Assembly: GCA_017302455.1 (NCBI GenBank)
Contig: JAFLDO010000026.1
Span: forward strand, 1-64,000
Source of the DNA: Accumulibacter sp.
GTDB lineage: Bacteria > Pseudomonadota > Gammaproteobacteria > Burkholderiales > Rhodocyclaceae
Direction: 5' to 3'
Length of the DNA stretch: 64,000 nucleotides
Made by a program: the position numbers and the translations under genes. Position 1 is the first letter of the stretch; every line of letters begins with the position of its first letter. Shown here one piece after another: positions 46,995-55,417 of this stretch. The notes under the pieces are model-generated. The model was not told the origin of the DNA. It did not search any database and saw nothing but the letters and a program-made list of their open reading frames with translations.

Positions 46995-48923
46995 ATGAAC
47001 ATCAATTCGAACAGTTATCGGCACTGGCAGCTCGAAGTCAACGCCGAAGGCGTGGTCTGGGCGACTCTCGATAAGGTCGGCGAGTCCACCAACTCGCTAT
47101 CTGCCGCGGTGATGGACGAACTTGCGCGGATCCTCGATGAACTCGACAGCCACCCACCGAAAGGGCTAGTTTTTCGTTCCGGGAAGCCTGCCGGCTTCAT
47201 CGCCGGTGCGGACATCCAGGAGTTCTCGCTGGTCGATAGCGCCGAGAGAGGCATCGAACTGGTCGCGCGCGGCTGGCAACTCTTCAACCGTCTGGCGGCA
47301 GTCTCCTATCCGACGTTGGCGCTGGTGCGCGGCCACTGTCTCGGCGGTGGTCTCGAACTGGCGCTGGCCTGTCGTTACCTGCTGGCGGTCGACGAGCCGA
47401 CGACGCGGATGGGCCTGCCGGAAGTCATGCTGGGCATTGTTCCCGGCTGGGGCGGAATGTTGCGACTGCCCGAACGGATCGGCCCGCAGGCCGCGCTCGA
47501 CATGATGCTCACCGGCAAGACCATCGATGCGAAGAAGGCCAGGCGCCTTGGTCTCGCCGACGATTGCGTGCCGGCGCGGGTCATGGACAACGCGGCGGCC
47601 TCCCTGGTGCTGGCGGAGCAGCCGCGCCGCCGTCCGCCAATGTTGCAACGTTTGCTCAACGGTCCTTTCAAGGGGCTGGTCGCCGCAGGTGCCAGGAAGC
47701 AGGTGGCCAAGCGTGCGCGCGCCGAGCACTATCCGGCACCCTATGCGATCATTGACATCTGGGCTCGTTACCAGGGCAATGCGTTGGCCGCCCCCGAACT
47801 GATCGACAACATTTTTCGCTCAGCGACAGCGCGCAATCTGGTGCGCGTGTTCTTTCTCCAGGAGCGTCTCAAGGGCTTCGGCAAAGGTACCGAGTTTCGG
47901 GCGCGACGCGTGCATGTCGTTGGCGCCGGTGTGATGGGTGGCGACATCGCCGCCTGGTGCGCGCTGCGCGGGCTGAGCGTCACGCTGCAGGATCAGGGCA
48001 TGGAGCGTATCGCTCCAGCGCTGCAGCGTGCCTATGCGGTCTGGCGCCAGCGTGTCCGCGATGCGCGCGAATTGCGCAACATCATGGACCGGCTGATACC
48101 GGATCCCGACGGACATGGCGCCCGGCATGCCGACGTGGTGATCGAGGCCATCTTCGAAAACCTCGACGCCAAGCGCGAACTGCTGGCGAGCCTCGAACGC
48201 GTGATGAGGCCAGAGGCGCTGCTGGCGACCAACACATCGAGCCTCAAGATCGAAGATCTGCGTGGCGTGCTGACCCGGCCGGCGCGGCTGATCGGCATTC
48301 ACTTCTTCAACCCCGTCGCCAAGATGCCGCTCGTCGAGGTGGTTGCCGCCGAGGGCTCCGATCCGGAGATTGTCCAGCGTGGCAACGCCTTCGTCAGACA
48401 AATCGACCGTCTGCCGCTGCCGGTGCGCAGCGCGCCGGGCTTCCTGGTGAACGCTGTCCTCGGCCCCTACATGCTCGAAGCGATGCGCGCCGTCGACGAA
48501 GGGCTGACACCGGAGACCATCGACGAAGCGATGCTCGCCTTCGGCATGCCGATGGGTCCGATCGAACTCATCGACATGGTCGGACTCGACGTCGCCATGG
48601 CCGCCGGCAGCAGCCTTGCCGGCGCCGGGGCGACGCCGCCGGCGTGTCTGCTTGCTCGCTTCAATGCGGGTCACCTCGGCAAGAAGGTCGGCAAAGGCTT
48701 CTACGACTATCCCAATGGCCGACCGGCCAAGGGGCCAGCCGGGGCAGTGCCGGCCGGTCTGGCGGCACGCCTCGTCAAGCCTCTGCTCGAACGTACGCAG
48801 CAATTGGTCAGCGACGGAATCGTCGCCGACGCCGACCTCGCTGATGCCGGAGTCATTTTCGGCACCGGCTTTGCTCCCTTTACCGGCGGACCGCTCAACT
48901 ACCTGAGGAATCAACATGCCTGA
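46995..48923 (+). CDS. Enoyl-CoA hydratase/3-hydroxyacyl-CoA dehydrogenase (FadB/FadJ-like)
   Basis: A 642-residue bifunctional beta-oxidation enzyme with the usual order: crotonase first, dehydrogenase second. The hydratase part has the oxyanion region SGKPAGFIAGADIQEF and both catalytic glutamates (CLGGGLELALACR and GLPEVMLGIVPGWGG). The dehydrogenase part has the NAD-binding loop VHVVGAGVMGGDIAAWCALR, TNTSSLKI and the catalytic histidine in IGIHFFNPVAKMPLVEVV. It is shorter than E. coli FadB (729). The ATG at 46995 gives the start; the frame is open further upstream through the thiolase end. It overlaps the next gene by eight bases. Confidence 0.9.
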   Translation: MNINSNSYRHWQLEVNAEGVVWATLDKVGESTNSLSAAVMDELARILDELDSHPPKGLVFRSGKPAGFIAGADIQEFSLVDSAERGIELVARGWQLFNRLAAVSYPTLALVRGHCLGGGLELALACRYLLAVDEPTTRMGLPEVMLGIVPGWGGMLRLPERIGPQAALDMMLTGKTIDAKKARRLGLADDCVPARVMDNAAASLVLAEQPRRRPPMLQRLLNGPFKGLVAAGARKQVAKRARAEHYPAPYAIIDIWARYQGNALAAPELIDNIFRSATARNLVRVFFLQERLKGFGKGTEFRARRVHVVGAGVMGGDIAAWCALRGLSVTLQDQGMERIAPALQRAYAVWRQRVRDARELRNIMDRLIPDPDGHGARHADVVIEAIFENLDAKRELLASLERVMRPEALLATNTSSLKIEDLRGVLTRPARLIGIHFFNPVAKMPLVEVVAAEGSDPEIVQRGNAFVRQIDRLPLPVRSAPGFLVNAVLGPYMLEAMRAVDEGLTPETIDEAMLAFGMPMGPIELIDMVGLDVAMAAGSSLAGAGATPPACLLARFNAGHLGKKVGKGFYDYPNGRPAKGPAGAVPAGLAARLVKPLLERTQQLVSDGIVADADLADAGVIFGTGFAPFTGGPLNYLRNQHA

Positions 48924-49314
48924 CACGATCAGCCAGTTGCCGGACAAACAACCGATTCTGCGTGTCATGCCGATGCCGGCGGACGTCAACCCGCAGGGCG
49001 ACGTCTTCGGCGGCTGGATCATGGCGCAGGTCGATGTGGCCGGCGCGATTCCTGCGATGCATCGGGCACGCGGTCGCGTCACAACCGTGGCGGTGAACTC
49101 CTTCCTGTTCAAGCAACCGGTGTCGGTCGGCGATGTCGTGAGCTTCTTTGCCGAAGTCATCGACACGGGCCGCACGTCGATCAAGGTCAGGGTCGAGGTT
49201 TACGCCGAGCGCCACCCGGCACAGCCGATCACGGTGAAAGTGACCGAAGCTGTATTGACTTATGTTGCGATAAACCAACACGGAGAGAAGCAGCAGTTAC
49301 CAGGAGTCATGTAG
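48916..49314 (+). CDS. Acyl-CoA thioesterase, hotdog fold (YciA-like)
   Basis: A 132-residue hotdog thioesterase. LRVMPMPADVNPQGDVFGGW is the typical YciA/BFIT block with the conserved N-x-x-G-D-x-F-G-G-W and catalytic aspartate; MAQVDVAGAIPAMHRARGRV and VNSFLFKQPVSVGDVVSFFA follow. It should hydrolyse acyl-CoAs to free acid and CoA, perhaps to prevent CoA depletion during beta-oxidation. Its start lies within the end of the upstream gene, so the two are translationally coupled. Confidence 0.88.
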   Translation: MPDTISQLPDKQPILRVMPMPADVNPQGDVFGGWIMAQVDVAGAIPAMHRARGRVTTVAVNSFLFKQPVSVGDVVSFFAEVIDTGRTSIKVRVEVYAERHPAQPITVKVTEAVLTYVAINQHGEKQQLPGVM

Positions 49315-49339
49315 TTAGAGATTTTTCTTGCAAGTGGTT

Positions 49340-49404
49340 CTAGGATGGTCGGGCAAATCGCTTGTAACGAGTGGTAGAAAAGCCACGAACCGATCACATC
49401 CTAG
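49340..49404 (+). other. Possible structured leader of fadL
   Basis: CTAGGATG (49340-49347) and CATCCTAG (49397-49404) are exact inverted repeats 49 bases apart. Inside them is a small hairpin, GTGG and CCAC. The second arm ends at the first G of the fadL ribosome-binding site (GGGGGAG, 49404-49410), so pairing could hinder initiation. This is a structural suggestion from inspection only. No convincing separate promoter was found in the 102-bp gap. Confidence 0.35.
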
Positions 49405-49416
49405 GGGGAGTTGAAC

Positions 49417-50757
49417 ATGTCGCGACAGATCTCGATGAAATTGATTCCAGCGCTGCTGCTGGGAGTCTTCTCCGGCGCGGTGGGCGCCTCAGGCTTTCAG
49501 TTGCTGGAGCAGGGGAGCGGCCTGGGCAATGCCTACGCCGGCTCGGCAGCGAAGTCCAACGATGCCAGCACAATCTTCTGGAACCCGGCGGGGATGACGC
49601 AACTTGGGCCGCGCGCAGTCTCCGGCGGCTTGACGGCGGTCAAGGCCAGCTTCAAGTTCGACGACAAGGGTTCCCAAGTGGGCGAGTTCGGCCCCGGCGG
49701 GCGGATGGGTGCCGGTGACGGTGGCGACGCCGGCAACTGGGGTTATATTCCGAATGGTTATCTCTCCTGGGCGCTGACCCCAAATCTTTATGTTGGCTTG
49801 GGGATTGGCGCGCCGTTCGGGCTGAAAACCAAGTACGACGAGCCCTGGCGCGGAAGTGCGCAGTCCAATGAATTCGACATCAAGACGATGAACATCAATC
49901 CGTCGATTGCCTTCAAGGTGAACGACATGGTGTCACTGGGTGCCGGTGTCAGCTGGCAGAAAATCGAGGCCGACTATTATCGGCGGCTAGCCATCAACAG
50001 CTCGCCGCGCTTTGGGGCCCTGCCGCAGGTGACATCGCATATGAGCATCGATGATGACGCCTGGGGCTGGAACATTGGCGCGCTGTTTACGCTCTCGCCG
50101 GCGACCAAGGTCGGTCTCTCGTACCGCTCGACCATCCAGTATCATACCGAGGGCAAGGTGAAGCTGACCGGTGACGGTACGCGGGCGGGTGACGCCACAG
50201 CGGTTGCGCTCAGAAATGCCGGCGGAGCCAGTGACGTCAAGGCCGACCTCAAGGTGCCGGACACCTTCATCCTGAGCGTGACGCAGAAGCTGAGCGATCG
50301 CTGGGAACTGTTGGGCGACGTCTCCTGGACGGGGTGGAGTTCGATCAAGAATGTCGACATCTACCGAACCTCGGGACCACAGAGCGGCGCACTCGCTCAG
50401 ACTCTCGATGCGAACTTCCAGAACACGTACCGGATTGCCCTGGGGGCGACGTATTCCCTTTCCGAGGCGCTCAGACTCCAGTTCGGACTGGCCTACGACC
50501 AGACCCCGGTCAAGAATTCGACATCTCGCCTGACTTCGCTGCCGGACAACGACCGTACGTGGTTCACCTTCGGCACACAGTGGAAGCCAGCCAAGGAACA
50601 GACTCTGGAACTTGGCCTGGCTTATCTCTATATTTCGGATACGAAGATCAACAAGAACGAAACGACAGCCAATCCGCTGACGAATCGTGGCACCGTGATC
50701 GGCGACTACGATTCCAGCGTCTGGATTCTTGGCGCGCAGTACTCGCTGGCTTTTTGA
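49417..50757 (+). CDS. fadL: Outer-membrane long-chain fatty acid transporter, FadL family
   Basis: A 446-residue beta-barrel protein. A signal peptide (KLIPALLLGVFSGAVGA, cleavage probably before SGFQLLEQ) is followed by the FadL N-terminal hatch: GFQLLEQGSGLGNAYAGSAA and DASTIFWNPAGM, which contains the NPAG(M) block. The C-terminus ends in an aromatic residue (GAQYSLAF), as needed for barrel insertion. It imports long-chain fatty acids or other hydrophobic compounds. Its place behind the thioesterase in the psrA cluster supports fatty acids as substrate. The ATG at 49417 follows GGGGGAG; a TTG two codons earlier is too close to that site. Confidence 0.9.
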   Translation: MSRQISMKLIPALLLGVFSGAVGASGFQLLEQGSGLGNAYAGSAAKSNDASTIFWNPAGMTQLGPRAVSGGLTAVKASFKFDDKGSQVGEFGPGGRMGAGDGGDAGNWGYIPNGYLSWALTPNLYVGLGIGAPFGLKTKYDEPWRGSAQSNEFDIKTMNINPSIAFKVNDMVSLGAGVSWQKIEADYYRRLAINSSPRFGALPQVTSHMSIDDDAWGWNIGALFTLSPATKVGLSYRSTIQYHTEGKVKLTGDGTRAGDATAVALRNAGGASDVKADLKVPDTFILSVTQKLSDRWELLGDVSWTGWSSIKNVDIYRTSGPQSGALAQTLDANFQNTYRIALGATYSLSEALRLQFGLAYDQTPVKNSTSRLTSLPDNDRTWFTFGTQWKPAKEQTLELGLAYLYISDTKINKNETTANPLTNRGTVIGDYDSSVWILGAQYSLAF

Positions 50758-50778
50758 TCGCAGCGCACACCTCCTGGC

Positions 50779-50811
50779 AAAAAAAGCCCCGGTTTCCGGG
50801 GCTTTTTTTTT
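50779..50811. terminator. Strong intrinsic terminator after fadL
   Basis: AAAAAAAGCCCCGG and CCGGGGCTTTTTTT form a long stem around a TTT loop, with nine T on the plus strand and an A-run on the other side, so it could work in both directions. It ends the psrA-fadL operon 22 bp after the stop codon. Confidence 0.92.
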
Positions 50812-50856
50812 GCCTGACAAACCTGCCTCCCGGAAGTCACCAACGCCGATTACGGC

Positions 50857-50884
50857 TTGACGCGCCAGCCCAACGGCGTATAAT
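50857..50884 (+). promoter_or_regulatory. Promoter of the second beta-oxidation operon
   Basis: TTGACG (50857-50862), a 16-bp spacer and a perfect TATAAT (50879-50884). The psrA-type palindrome starts on the next base, the same geometry as at the psrA promoter, so repression by occlusion is likely. The gene start at 50974 leaves a leader of about 80 nt. Confidence 0.75.
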
Positions 50885-50900
50885 TCAAACGTTCGTTTTA
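50885..50900. promoter_or_regulatory. PsrA-type operator, second copy
   Basis: TCAAACGTTCGTTTTA, half-sites TCAAACG and CGTTTTA around TT, with one mismatch from perfect symmetry. It matches the palindrome at 42363-42378 in both half-sites except that one base. The copies lie about 8.5 kb apart, each next to a -10 box and a beta-oxidation operon. Confidence 0.75.
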
Positions 50901-50973
50901 GCGGTTTTGTGCAGAGCCGCTGCGGGGTGTTCCCGGCGAGCGTAGACGACCCAGACTACAAAAGGAGGACAGC

Positions 50974-53361
50974 TTGAGCAACTTCATCGTACGCAAGGCC
51001 GCCGTACTCGGAGCGGGCGTGATGGGCGCGCAGATTGCCGCGCACCTCGCAAATGCCGAAGTGCCGGTGGTGCTTTTCGACCTGCCGGCCAAGGAAGGCG
51101 ATCCCAGCGGAATCGTCAGGAAAGCCATCGACGCGCTGAGAAAGCTCGAGCCGTCGCCGCTGGCTACGAAGGACCGCGTCACCTACATCGACGCCGCCAA
51201 CTACTCGCAGCACCTCGATCAACTCCAAGACTGCGACCTGATCATCGAGGCGATCGCCGAGAAGATGGAGTGGAAAGACGACCTGTATCGCCAGATCGCG
51301 CCGTTCATCGCGCCGACCGCGATCATCGCCTCGAATACCTCGGGCCTGTCGATCAACCGCCTGTCGCAAGGGTTGCCGGAGGCGCTGCGTTCGCGCTTCT
51401 GCGGCATTCATTTCTTCAACCCACCGCGCTACATGCACCTTGTCGAACTGGTCGCGACCCGCAGCACGGATCCGTCGCTCCTCGACAACCTCGAGTCGTG
51501 GCTGGTCTCGCGCCTCGGTAAGGGTATCGTGCGCGCGCTCGACACGCCGAACTTCGTCGCCAACCGTGTCGGAGTTTTCTCGATGCTGGCCGTCATGCAC
51601 CACACCCAGCGGCTCGGACTCGGTTTTGATGTCGTCGATTCGCTGACCGGCCCGATCATCGGTCGTCCGAAGAGCGCCACCTACCGCACCGCCGACGTCG
51701 TCGGCCTTGACACCCTGGCGCACGTCATCAAGACCATGCAGGACACCCTGCCGGAAGACCCGTGGCATGGCTATTACGGTGTGCCGGGCTGGTTGGCTGC
51801 GCTGATCGGCAAAGGGGCCCTGGGGCAGAAGACGCGCTGCGGCATCTTCCGCAAGGATGGCCGCGCGATCAAGGTGCTCGACCTTTCACTGCAGGACTAT
51901 CGCGACAGCGCTGCCGATATTGATCCGACGGTGCTGGCCATCCTGAAGAACCGCAACCCCGCCGAGAAGTTCGCCCAGTTGCGAGCCAGCGAGCATCCGC
52001 ACGCACAGTTTCTGTGGGCGATCTTCCGCGACATCTTTCATTACACCGCCTTCCACCTGGCCGACATCGCCGACAACGCGCGCGATGTCGATTTCGCGAT
52101 GCGCTGGGGCTTCGGTTGGGCGCAGGGTCCGTTCGAAAGCTGGCAGGCTGCCGGCTGGCAGGCGATCGCCGACGCCGTCAAGGCCGACATCGACGCGGGT
52201 CGGGCGATGAGTCCGGTGCCGCTGCCGGCCTGGGTCTTCGGCCCAGTGGCGCAGGCAGGCGTGCATACCGCACAGGGTTCATACTCGGCGAGCGCCGACG
52301 CCTACCGGCCGCGCTCGACTCTGCCGGTCTATCGGCGACAGGTCTTTCCGGAGCGCGTCCTCGGCGAAAAGGCCGTCGCCGGCACGACGGTGTGGGAGAA
52401 CGAGGGCGTTCGCCTGTGGACCTTGCCGCAGGTCGACGATGGCATTGCCATCGTCAGCATCAAGACGCGCAACCATACGCTGGGGCGCGACGTCATCGTC
52501 GGTCTGCAGGAAGCCGTTGCCCGTGCCGAGACCGGTTACCAGGGATTGGTTCTCTGGCACGAGGCGCCTTTTGCCTTCGGCGCCAACCTCAAGGAAGTTG
52601 CCGAGGCGATCGCCGGCGGCGAGTTCGAGCTTCTGGAAAGATACGTCGCCGAGTTCCAGAACGCATCGATGTGCCTCAAGTACGCCAAGGTGCCGGTGGT
52701 CGCGGCCGTGCAGGGAATGGCCCTCGGTGGCGGCTGCGAGTTCCTGATGCACGCGGCTAAACGGGTCATCGCGCTGGAGAGCTACATCGGTCTGGTCGAA
52801 GCCGGCGTCGGCCTGATCCCCGCTGGGGGCGGCTGCAAGGAGTTCGCCATCCGCGCCGCGCAATACGCCGCGAAGACTGGCGGCAACGATCCCTTCGAGT
52901 TCATCCAGCCGGTGTTCATGACCATCGCCATGGCGACGGTGTCGAAGAGCGGCGCGCAGGCCAGGGAACTCGGCTTCGCCCGCGAAACGGACAAGGTCGT
53001 CTTCAACGCCAACGAACTGCTCTACGTCGCGCTGCGCGAAGCACGCGGCTTGGCCGAAGGCGGCTACTACCCACGCCTGTCGCCGCGCGCCATCAAGGTC
53101 GCCGGTCGTACCGGCATTGCCAACTGCGAGATGATGCTCGCCAACATGAAGGAAGGCGGCATGATTTCGGCGCATGACTACGCAGTCGCCAAGGCGGCGG
53201 CAACGGCGCTGTGCGGCGGTGACATCGAGACCGGCTCACTGGTCGATGAGCAGTGGTTGCTGAGCGTCGAGCGCAAACTCTTCGTCGAACTGCTGAAGAA
53301 CCCGAAAACCCAGCAGCGTATCCAGCACATGCTGGAAACCGGCAAGCCGCTGCGTAATTGA
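50974..53361 (+). CDS. 3-hydroxyacyl-CoA dehydrogenase/enoyl-CoA hydratase, reversed domain order (FadN-like)
   Basis: A 795-residue bifunctional enzyme with the dehydrogenase first and hydratase last, the opposite of FadB/FadJ and like FadN (YusL) of Bacillus. The dehydrogenase has the NAD loop AAVLGAGVMGAQIAAHLANA, SNTSGLSI and FCGIHFFNPPRYMHLVELV with the catalytic His. The hydratase part has EAPFAFGANLKEVAEAI, MALGGGCEFLMHAA and GLVEAGVGLIPAGGG, keeping both glutamates. It starts with TTG at 50974 after a strong AAAGGAGG site. It is followed 20 bp later by its thiolase. Product family is clear; chain-length preference is unknown. Confidence 0.9.
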   Translation: MSNFIVRKAAVLGAGVMGAQIAAHLANAEVPVVLFDLPAKEGDPSGIVRKAIDALRKLEPSPLATKDRVTYIDAANYSQHLDQLQDCDLIIEAIAEKMEWKDDLYRQIAPFIAPTAIIASNTSGLSINRLSQGLPEALRSRFCGIHFFNPPRYMHLVELVATRSTDPSLLDNLESWLVSRLGKGIVRALDTPNFVANRVGVFSMLAVMHHTQRLGLGFDVVDSLTGPIIGRPKSATYRTADVVGLDTLAHVIKTMQDTLPEDPWHGYYGVPGWLAALIGKGALGQKTRCGIFRKDGRAIKVLDLSLQDYRDSAADIDPTVLAILKNRNPAEKFAQLRASEHPHAQFLWAIFRDIFHYTAFHLADIADNARDVDFAMRWGFGWAQGPFESWQAAGWQAIADAVKADIDAGRAMSPVPLPAWVFGPVAQAGVHTAQGSYSASADAYRPRSTLPVYRRQVFPERVLGEKAVAGTTVWENEGVRLWTLPQVDDGIAIVSIKTRNHTLGRDVIVGLQEAVARAETGYQGLVLWHEAPFAFGANLKEVAEAIAGGEFELLERYVAEFQNASMCLKYAKVPVVAAVQGMALGGGCEFLMHAAKRVIALESYIGLVEAGVGLIPAGGGCKEFAIRAAQYAAKTGGNDPFEFIQPVFMTIAMATVSKSGAQARELGFARETDKVVFNANELLYVALREARGLAEGGYYPRLSPRAIKVAGRTGIANCEMMLANMKEGGMISAHDYAVAKAAATALCGGDIETGSLVDEQWLLSVERKLFVELLKNPKTQQRIQHMLETGKPLRN

Positions 53362-53381
53362 GCGAGCAAGGAGAACAGATC

Positions 53382-54584
53382 ATGAACAAACAGATTCAGG
53401 ACGCTTACATCGTTGCCGCGACGCGCCTGCCGGTCGGCCGGCGCAAGGGCATGTTGGGCCATGTTCGCCCGGACGACATGCTGGCGCACGCCATCCGCTC
53501 GGTGATGGCGCAGGCGCCTGGGCTCGACCCGGCGCTCGTCGAGGATGTCATCGTCGGTTGCGCGATGCCGGAGGCGGAGCAGGGGATGAACGTCGCCCGC
53601 ATCGGCCTGCTGCTGGCCGGACTGCCGAACTCGGTGCCCGGCATCACCGTCAACCGCTTCTGCGCTTCCGGCGTGCAGGCGGTGGCGATGGCGGCCGACC
53701 GCATCCGCCTTGGCGAAGCCGATGTGATGATCGGCGCCGGCACCGAAACGATGTCGCTGATGAACCAGATCATGGGCAACAAGATCGCCCTGAACCCGGC
53801 CATTTTCGAGAAGGAAGAGAACTACTCGATCGCTTACGGGATGGGCATCACCGCCGAAAAGGTCGCCGCGCAGTGGAAGATCTCGCGCGACGATCAGGAC
53901 GCCTTCGCCGTCGCCTCGAACCAGAAAGCCTGTGCGGCGATCGCCGCCGGCCACTTCCGGGCCGAGATTTCGCCCTACGCCGTCAAGGCACGCGTTCCCA
54001 ACCTGCGTACCAGCGAAGTGGCCGTCAAGGAGTACTTGGCGGAGAATGACGAGGGGCCACGTTCCGACAGCAGCCTCGAGGGCCTTGCCCGGCTGCGGCC
54101 GGTTTTCGCTGCGCGCGGTTCGGTGACTGCCGGCAACAGTTCCCAGATGTCCGACGGTGCGGCCGCCGTGCTGGTCGTTTCGGAAAAGATCGTCAAGCAG
54201 TTCGACCTCAAGCCGCTGGCTCGCTTTGCCGGTTTCTCGGTGGCCGGCGTGGCGCCCGAGATCATGGGTATTGGCCCGATCGAGGCGATTCCGCGCGTGC
54301 TCAAGCAGGCCGGAGTCAGGCAGGACGAGGTGGACTGGTTCGAACTCAACGAGGCCTTCGCCGCGCAGTCGCTGGCCGTGATGCGCACCCTCGACCTCGA
54401 TCCCGCGAAAGTCAACCCGCTCGGCGGCGCGATCGCCCTGGGTCACCCGCTCGGTGCCACCGGCGCCATCCGCACCGCCACGCTGGTGCATGGGCTGCAG
54501 CGTACCGGACAACGTTACGGCATGGTGACCATGTGCATCGGCACTGGCATGGGGGCCGCCGGGCTGTTCGAAGCGATCCGCTAG
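53382..54584 (+). CDS. Acetyl-CoA C-acyltransferase (thiolase, FadA-like)
   Basis: A 400-residue thiolase. The nucleophile lies in VNRFCASGVQAVAMAADRIR; FELNEAFAAQSLAVMRTLDL is the conserved NEAFA block; the histidine lies in ALGHPLGATGAIRTATLVHG and the second cysteine in VTMCIGTGMGAAGLFE. The ATG at 53382 follows AAGGAGAAC. The length and NRFCASG block fit FadA-type enzymes. It forms an operon with the FadN-like gene upstream and is closed by a terminator 23 bp later. Confidence 0.92.
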   Translation: MNKQIQDAYIVAATRLPVGRRKGMLGHVRPDDMLAHAIRSVMAQAPGLDPALVEDVIVGCAMPEAEQGMNVARIGLLLAGLPNSVPGITVNRFCASGVQAVAMAADRIRLGEADVMIGAGTETMSLMNQIMGNKIALNPAIFEKEENYSIAYGMGITAEKVAAQWKISRDDQDAFAVASNQKACAAIAAGHFRAEISPYAVKARVPNLRTSEVAVKEYLAENDEGPRSDSSLEGLARLRPVFAARGSVTAGNSSQMSDGAAAVLVVSEKIVKQFDLKPLARFAGFSVAGVAPEIMGIGPIEAIPRVLKQAGVRQDEVDWFELNEAFAAQSLAVMRTLDLDPAKVNPLGGAIALGHPLGATGAIRTATLVHGLQRTGQRYGMVTMCIGTGMGAAGLFEAIR

Positions 54585-54607
54585 ATCGCTGCTGCCCGTC
54601 GCCCGAT

Positions 54608-54638
54608 CCTCGTCCGGTTTCCGGACGAGGTTTTTTTT
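54608..54638 (+). terminator. Intrinsic terminator after the second thiolase gene
   Basis: CCTCGTCCGG and CCGGACGAGG form a perfect 10-bp stem with a TTT loop, followed by eight T. It ends the FadN-like/thiolase operon. Confidence 0.93.
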
Positions 54639-54727
54639 CGTCCGGCCGCCGTGTGGTCGAGATCCGGTCGAGTCCTCGACGCCCGGCGACGAGCCGGGCG
54701 CGAGCGCCGGCGGCGGCAAGACGGCTG

Positions 54728-54755
54728 TTGAGGCCGGGCAGGTGTCTGGCATAAT
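54728..54755 (+). promoter_or_regulatory. Candidate promoter of the DUF2802-SPOR gene pair
   Basis: TTGAGG (54728-54733), a 16-bp spacer and CATAAT (54750-54755), about 30 bp ahead of the ATG at 54786. There is no competing candidate in the preceding 90 bp after the terminator. Confidence 0.5.
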
Positions 54756-54785
54756 GTCTCCCCGAGACAGTCACGAAGGCGCGCA

Positions 54786-55397
54786 ATGGATATCGACCTG
54801 CTGAGCAGTCTGGGCTGGCGCGAAGGCTTGATCGCGATCATCGCACTCCTGGTGCTATACATCCTGGTCATGTTCTTGCGCATGCGGCGCCTGCAACGTG
54901 AACTGCGCGTGGCCGGCGTATCGCCGCGCGTGGCGCAGTCGGCTGTCGCTGCCTATGCGGCGGCCCAGGATCCGGAGTCGATCCCCACCGTCACGCCGGT
55001 GGAACCGGTCGCACCGGAAGCGCCGGTGGCGGCCGCTGCCGCCGTCGAGACCACCCCCCGGGTCGCTGCCGACGCGCCCGAGTTTCCCTGGAACGAGCCG
55101 CCGCCGGAGATTCCCGGGCAGGTGCTGATTGACGCGCTGCAACGGGAAGTCTATCAACTGCGCTGCGAGGTCGACGAATTGCGCGGCGAAGTCCTGGCGG
55201 CGCGCGAGGATTTTCGGCGCCAGTTGGCGCAGACGGAGGGCGCTGCGTTGGAGGCCAGCTCGCCGGTGTACAACGGCGCGATGCAGATGGCGGTTCAGGG
55301 GCACGACGCGACCACCATCGCCCATCACTGTGGCATTGCGCGGGCTGAGGCGGACCTCGTCGTTGCGCTCGCACGCAGTCGCAACGAAGGCATCTGA
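54786..55397 (+). CDS. DUF2802 membrane-anchored protein of unknown function
   Basis: A 203-residue protein with one N-terminal membrane helix (GLIAIIALLVLYILVMFLRM, residues about 14-33), an alanine/proline/valine-rich linker (about 60-100), a likely coiled coil (QREVYQLRCEVDELRGEVLA, about 120-140) and a C-terminal segment with MQMAVQGHDATTIAHHCGIA, RAEADLVVALARS. That tail is the DUF2802 signature and looks like a small helix-turn-helix. DUF2802 proteins are often found near chemotaxis or flagellar genes in proteobacteria, but their role is not established. The next gene encodes a SPOR protein 20 bp downstream, so they may be co-transcribed. Confidence 0.8.
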   Translation: MDIDLLSSLGWREGLIAIIALLVLYILVMFLRMRRLQRELRVAGVSPRVAQSAVAAYAAAQDPESIPTVTPVEPVAPEAPVAAAAAVETTPRVAADAPEFPWNEPPPEIPGQVLIDALQREVYQLRCEVDELRGEVLAAREDFRRQLAQTEGAALEASSPVYNGAMQMAVQGHDATTIAHHCGIARAEADLVVALARSRNEGI

Positions 55398-55417
55398 GAG
55401 GAAAGCGCGGGCAGGTC

